This document shows positions 60,582 through 64,000 of a DNA stretch of 64,000 nt, piece after piece. The stretch covers positions 250,001-314,000 of the forward strand of contig JAJPHC010000013.1 of the NCBI GenBank assembly GCA_021325515.1. The letters run 5' to 3'. Origin of the DNA: Acidobacteriota bacterium. GTDB lineage: Bacteria > Acidobacteriota > Thermoanaerobaculia > Gp7-AA8. Each line of letters starts with the position of its first letter. The stretch's first letter is position 1. The notes beneath the pieces were generated by a model, which saw only the letters and a program-made list of their open reading frames with translations, had not been told where the DNA came from and made no database searches. Made by a program: the position numbers and the translations under genes.

Positions 60582-62780
60582 TTGATCGGCCAAACCATTT
60601 CTCATTACCGGGTCTCGGCCAAGCTGGGTGCCGGTGGAATGGGCGTCGTCTACGACGCAGAAGATACGAAACTGGGCCGTCACGTCGCGCTCAAGTTCCT
60701 GCCGGCGGAGCTCGCACAGGATGCTCCTTCGCTGCTGCGCTTCCAGCGTGAGGCGCGCGCGGCCTCCGCTCTCAATCATCCGAACATCTGCACCGTGTAC
60801 GCGATCGAGGAGCACGACTCGCAGCACTTCATCGTCATGGAGCTGCTCGACGGCGACACGCTCGCATCGCGCATCCGCGCCGGTGCCCTTGATCTCGAAA
60901 CGACACTCGATATCGCAATCCAGCTCGCCGATGCGCTGGAGTCAGCGCATGCGAAGGGAATCGTTCATCGCGATCTCAAGCCGGCGAACATCATCGTCAA
61001 CAACCGCGGCCAGGCGAAGATCCTCGACTTCGGCCTGGCGAAAGTGGAGCTCAAGCGCACGCTCGAGGGGACGGACGTGACTGCGGTGCGCCGCGACGAG
61101 CTCACGCAGGCCGGCTCGACGCTCGGGACCGTCGCGTACATGTCGCCGGAGCAGGCCCGCGGCCAGATCACCGATTCGCGCACCGATCTCTTCTCCCTCG
61201 GCACGGTGATCTACGAAATGGCCACCGGAATCGTTCCCTTCCGCGGCGACACCTCGGCGATCGTCTTCGATGCGATTCTCAATCGCGAGCCGCAGGCCGT
61301 GCAGCAGGTCAATCCGCAACTGCCGGCGGAGCTGAATCGCATTCTGTCGAAGGCATTGGAGAAAGACCGCACGCTGCGCTATCAGGGGGCGACGGATCTG
61401 AAGACCGATCTTCTCCGCTTGAAGCGCGATTCCGCATCAGGCGGGCGGCGCGCGGCTGACTGGAGCGACTCGCACCGCGAAGCTGCGAAGCCGGCGCAGA
61501 AGTCCGTCGCCGTGCTCTACATGGAGAATCTCAGCGGCGCGAAAGAGGATGAATATCTTCGCGATGGAGTGACCGAGGACATCATCACGGAGCTGTCGAA
61601 GATCGCGGGGCTGAAGATCTTTTCCCGGCCGACGGTGCTGGCGTATCGCGACCGGCAGGTGACGCCCGCGCAGATCGGGCAGCAGCTCGGCGCCGCGTAT
61701 GTGCTGGCCGGAAGCCTGCGGCGCGCAGGCACGCGGCTTCGCATCAACGCGCAACTCGTCGACACGCATACCGACTTCCCGGTGTGGTCCGAGCGATACG
61801 ACCGCGAGATGCAGGATGTGTTCGAGCTGCAGGATGAGATCGCGCGCAAGATCGCCGAGGCGCTGCGGGTGACGCTCACGACGCAGGAGCAGGCGGCGCT
61901 GGCGGCGAAGCCGACCGCGAATCTGCAGGCATATGACCTCTATCTTCGCGGCAAGGCGTACGCGCGCCGGCTTACGCGGCAGGATCTCGAGTTCTCGCTG
62001 TCGATGTTCGAGAATGCCGGCGTACTCGATCCGCAGTTTGCGCTCTCGTATGCGGCGATCGCCCACACCTGCGCGCAGTATCACTATCACTACGACCGCG
62101 ATCAGCGCTGGATCGACCGCGCGCTGGCGGCCAGCCGCCGTGCGAGCGCAATCGCGCCGAACGCGCCGGAAGTGCTCGTCGCCGAGAGCTGGATCACGTA
62201 TGCCGAGGGGCGATACGACGACGCGGTCGAAACGGTGCGCAAGGCCATCGCGATGAAGGCCGACTGCGAAGGCGCGTACTACCTCCTCGGCCGCGCGCTG
62301 TTCAGCGCCGGACGATTCCAGGAACTGCTCGACATCGCGGAGAGCGCCATCGCCGCCTCGGGTGAGGACTACAACATCTACGTCCCCGTGCACAACGCGA
62401 TCAAGGCGCTGTCGAAGACCGACATGTCGCGCATCTTCGTGCAGCGCCGGATTCAGGTGTTCGAAGCGCATCTGAAGAAGATTCCGGAGGATGCGCGCGC
62501 GCGCGTGCTGCTCGCGGTCGACTACGCGGAGCTGGGGCACGTCGAGGACGCGATGCGCGAGGCCAACCTCGCGCTGGAGTTGCGCTCGAACGAATCGATG
62601 GTGCTCTACAACCTTGCCTGCCTCTTCTGCCGCCTGCAGAAGAAGGAGGAGGCCATGGATGCGCTGCGGAAGTCGTGGCAGGCGGGGTATCGCGATGCGG
62701 TGTGGACGCGGCGCGACACCGACCTCGACCTGCTCCACGATGTGCCGGAGTTCAACCGGCTGTATCCGCCCCAGGAGTGA
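60582..62780 (+). CDS. Serine/threonine kinase-TolB-like-TPR protein
   Basis: This 732-aa protein starts at TTG ([16 protein letters not shown]), matching the usual MIGQTISHY start of this kinase group. The kinase domain (about 8-275) has [18 protein letters not shown] and DFGLAK. A linker follows, then a TolB/FlgO-like N-terminal fold (about 305-430; [39 protein letters not shown]). TPR repeats (about 455-725) end the protein. No transmembrane helix is seen. Such proteins are common in Acidobacteriota. The kinase is probably active; targets are unknown. Confidence 0.93.
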   Translation: MIGQTISHYRVSAKLGAGGMGVVYDAEDTKLGRHVALKFLPAELAQDAPSLLRFQREARAASALNHPNICTVYAIEEHDSQHFIVMELLDGDTLASRIRAGALDLETTLDIAIQLADALESAHAKGIVHRDLKPANIIVNNRGQAKILDFGLAKVELKRTLEGTDVTAVRRDELTQAGSTLGTVAYMSPEQARGQITDSRTDLFSLGTVIYEMATGIVPFRGDTSAIVFDAILNREPQAVQQVNPQLPAELNRILSKALEKDRTLRYQGATDLKTDLLRLKRDSASGGRRAADWSDSHREAAKPAQKSVAVLYMENLSGAKEDEYLRDGVTEDIITELSKIAGLKIFSRPTVLAYRDRQVTPAQIGQQLGAAYVLAGSLRRAGTRLRINAQLVDTHTDFPVWSERYDREMQDVFELQDEIARKIAEALRVTLTTQEQAALAAKPTANLQAYDLYLRGKAYARRLTRQDLEFSLSMFENAGVLDPQFALSYAAIAHTCAQYHYHYDRDQRWIDRALAASRRASAIAPNAPEVLVAESWITYAEGRYDDAVETVRKAIAMKADCEGAYYLLGRALFSAGRFQELLDIAESAIAASGEDYNIYVPVHNAIKALSKTDMSRIFVQRRIQVFEAHLKKIPEDARARVLLAVDYAELGHVEDAMREANLALELRSNESMVLYNLACLFCRLQKKEEAMDALRKSWQAGYRDAVWTRRDTDLDLLHDVPEFNRLYPPQE

Positions 62781-62792
62781 GCACCGGTCGGC

Positions 62793-63515
62793 GTGAATTG
62801 TGCATGTCCCGAGGGCATGCCGACATCACCCCGCATCCAGTACCAGCAAGGCGATCACATCTGTACGCTCTACAACGATCGCGACGAACAGCTCGCGGCC
62901 GCGATCGAATACCTTCGCGGCGGCTTAAGCCGCGGGGAGCGATGCCTTTACGTCTGCTGCGAGCACACGCCGGACGAGTTTCGTGAAGGGCTGCGGGCGG
63001 CCGGGATCGACGTCGCTGCGGAAGAGGCGCGCGGGGCACTGCTGCTCCTGACGAAGCACGATGGCCATCTCAAGGGCGGCTCATTCGATCCCGACAAGAT
63101 GATCACGATGCTGCATGGTGCGGTGCAGGATGCGCTCGATGCAGGCTTCGCGGGGCTGTGTGCGGCCGGCGACATGTCGTGGCTGCTCGACGAGGCCGAC
63201 GGCTCGGACCGCATCGCCGAGTACGAGGCGAAGCTCAATGCCTTCTATCCGACATCGAAGGCGCTCGGCCTCTGTCTCTACAATCGCAACCGGCTGCCGC
63301 CGGAAACGCTCGACCACTCGCTCGCGACGCATCCGCACGTCCGAGTCGACGGCAACATCCTGCTCGAGAATCCGTTTTACGAACCGATCGAGAAGGCATC
63401 GTTCCGCAAGTACGCCGGAAACCTCAAGGAGAAGCTCGAGTGGCTGAGGTCGGCGCTCGCGAGTCTCTTCGCCGGTGACAAGACCGCGGAACCGTTGCCT
63501 TTGCGCGTCAAGTGA
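62793..63515 (+). CDS. MEDS domain protein
   Basis: This 240-aa protein has a MEDS-type domain (about 15-195): IQYQQGDHICTLYNDRDEQ, ERCLYVCCEHTPDEF, GLCAAGDMSWLL and ALGLCLYNRNRLPPETL. MEDS domains are sensory and often linked to kinases. The C-terminal tail is helical (about 205-235). GTG 62793 is used; ATG at 62817 is an equally good start. The gene lies 12 bp after the Ser/Thr kinase and its stop overlaps the convergent hydroxylase gene by 8 bp. Confidence 0.85.
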   Translation: MNCACPEGMPTSPRIQYQQGDHICTLYNDRDEQLAAAIEYLRGGLSRGERCLYVCCEHTPDEFREGLRAAGIDVAAEEARGALLLLTKHDGHLKGGSFDPDKMITMLHGAVQDALDAGFAGLCAAGDMSWLLDEADGSDRIAEYEAKLNAFYPTSKALGLCLYNRNRLPPETLDHSLATHPHVRVDGNILLENPFYEPIEKASFRKYAGNLKEKLEWLRSALASLFAGDKTAEPLPLRVK

Positions 63516-64000
63516 GCGTGGCTCTCGCCGGGGCAGGCTCGCGCGTCTGCAGTGTGCCGTCGCTGCGATGAAAGTCGCGACGCTGGCGAAGGAAAGGCAT
63601 CGCGAGAATGCGGCCGAGAGTCACGTCGCGCGGATCCTGATACGCCGGCACGCCGATCGTGATCTCGCTCTGCGGAACCGAAAGCAGAATGGTTCCGTGC
63701 AGATAGTCCCATGCTGACAGCAGGCTGGACCAGTTGCTGTCGGTCTCACTGAGATGATCGGAGTGATGGATGCCGTGCATGCGCGGCGTCACGATGACGC
63801 GCACCAGCCAGCGTTCCAGGCGAATCGGCAATTCGATGTTGGCGTGATGAAAGAGGATCGACACGAACAGCACGAGCTGCCAGAGCCAGAGCTCGCGTGC
63901 CGTTACGCCGAGGAGCAGGACCTGCAGCGCGCGATAGAGGATCGAGAGCGCATGCTCGCCAAAATGGAAGCGCAGAGCGGTCGAGCTGTCGAGATCGCGG
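63508..64000 (-). CDS. Sterol desaturase/fatty acid hydroxylase family protein (partial)
   Basis: This gene is cut by the window end, so its N-terminus is missing. The visible 164 residues start DSSTALRFHFGEHALSILYR within the first few codons. They contain the histidine-box text FHHANIELP and RMHGIHHSDHLSETDSNW, which bind the diiron centre. It ends with a Pro/Ala-rich tail. It is an integral membrane diiron oxygenase-type protein; substrate unknown. Confidence 0.88.
   Translation of the reverse strand, partial: RDLDSSTALRFHFGEHALSILYRALQVLLLGVTARELWLWQLVLFVSILFHHANIELPIRLERWLVRVIVTPRMHGIHHSDHLSETDSNWSSLLSAWDYLHGTILLSVPQSEITIGVPAYQDPRDVTLGRILAMPFLRQRRDFHRSDGTLQTREPAPARATLT

Overview
This high-GC window is densely packed on both strands, with most genes separated by less than 200 bp and many joined by 4-bp start/stop overlaps. 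I see no rRNA, tRNA, CRISPR array, transposase or phage gene. The gene mix is multiple LytS/LytTR pairs, Pkn-type serine/threonine kinases starting (M)[11 protein letters not shown] and PilZ proteins, ATPase-less MacB-type permeases, and secreted proteases with a repeated C-terminal module. By family knowledge this suggests a Gram-negative member of the Acidobacteriota, possibly near Thermoanaerobaculia. That placement is inference; there is no marker gene here.

Layout. 0.1-7.9 kb: a LytS/LytTR pair, an FHA-GGDEF protein back to back with a membrane Ser/Thr kinase, a DUF3108-like lipoprotein-sized protein, a secreted HExxH/FecR protein and an FHA-zinc ribbon-RDD protein. 8.2-12.4 kb: a TPR/beta-propeller gene broken by one extra base, a DUF2914-like membrane protein, a rhomboid protease and a SnoaL-like/alpha-beta hydrolase fusion. 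12.6-18.7 kb: a second LytS/LytTR pair, an HTH-PilZ fusion, and a third LytS/LytTR pair in an operon with three LiaF-like membrane proteins. 18.8-26.8 kb: two metalloproteases and a beta-propeller/BACON protein, all secreted and all ending in the same tripartite C-terminal repeat, with a YjbQ gene between them. 27-33 kb: PilZ, a MacA-like adaptor, two MacB-type permeases and a GT-C-like membrane protein. 33-39.7 kb: a KaiC-like ATPase coupled to two hybrid histidine kinases. 39.8-42.5 kb: a HEAT-repeat protein and DUF1801. 42.5-48.8 kb: a potassium-type operon (USP, KimA-like transporter, KdpD-like kinase without its N-terminal domain, KdpE-like regulator, USP, YnfA, putative porin). 48.9-52.9 kb: two convergent ECF sigma/TPR cassettes with a 58-aa secreted peptide gene and a 20-codon micro-ORF. 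53-57.7 kb: PilZ and a TrpXYZ-type ABC transporter containing a STAS protein. 57.8-64 kb: DUF2721, an MFS exporter divergent from a LysR regulator, a Ser/Thr kinase-TolB-TPR protein, a MEDS protein and a truncated fatty-acid hydroxylase.

Three themes stand out. First, sensing and signal relay dominate: at least 6 histidine kinases, 4 separate response regulators, 2 Ser/Thr kinases, 3 PilZ proteins, 1 GGDEF protein and 2 ECF sigma factors. Second, intergenic regions repeatedly carry arrays of 7-9 bp tandem units, usually as two inverted arms around a short centre, with a different unit at each locus. Third, many genes have a TANNNT box 6-11 nt before the start codon and no Shine-Dalgarno, which suggests leaderless mRNAs.

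The best candidates for undescribed biology are the paired sigma/TPR/small-peptide locus (48.9-52.9 kb), the shared C-terminal repeat module of the secreted proteins (18.8-26.8 kb), and the intergenic short-tandem-repeat arrays.
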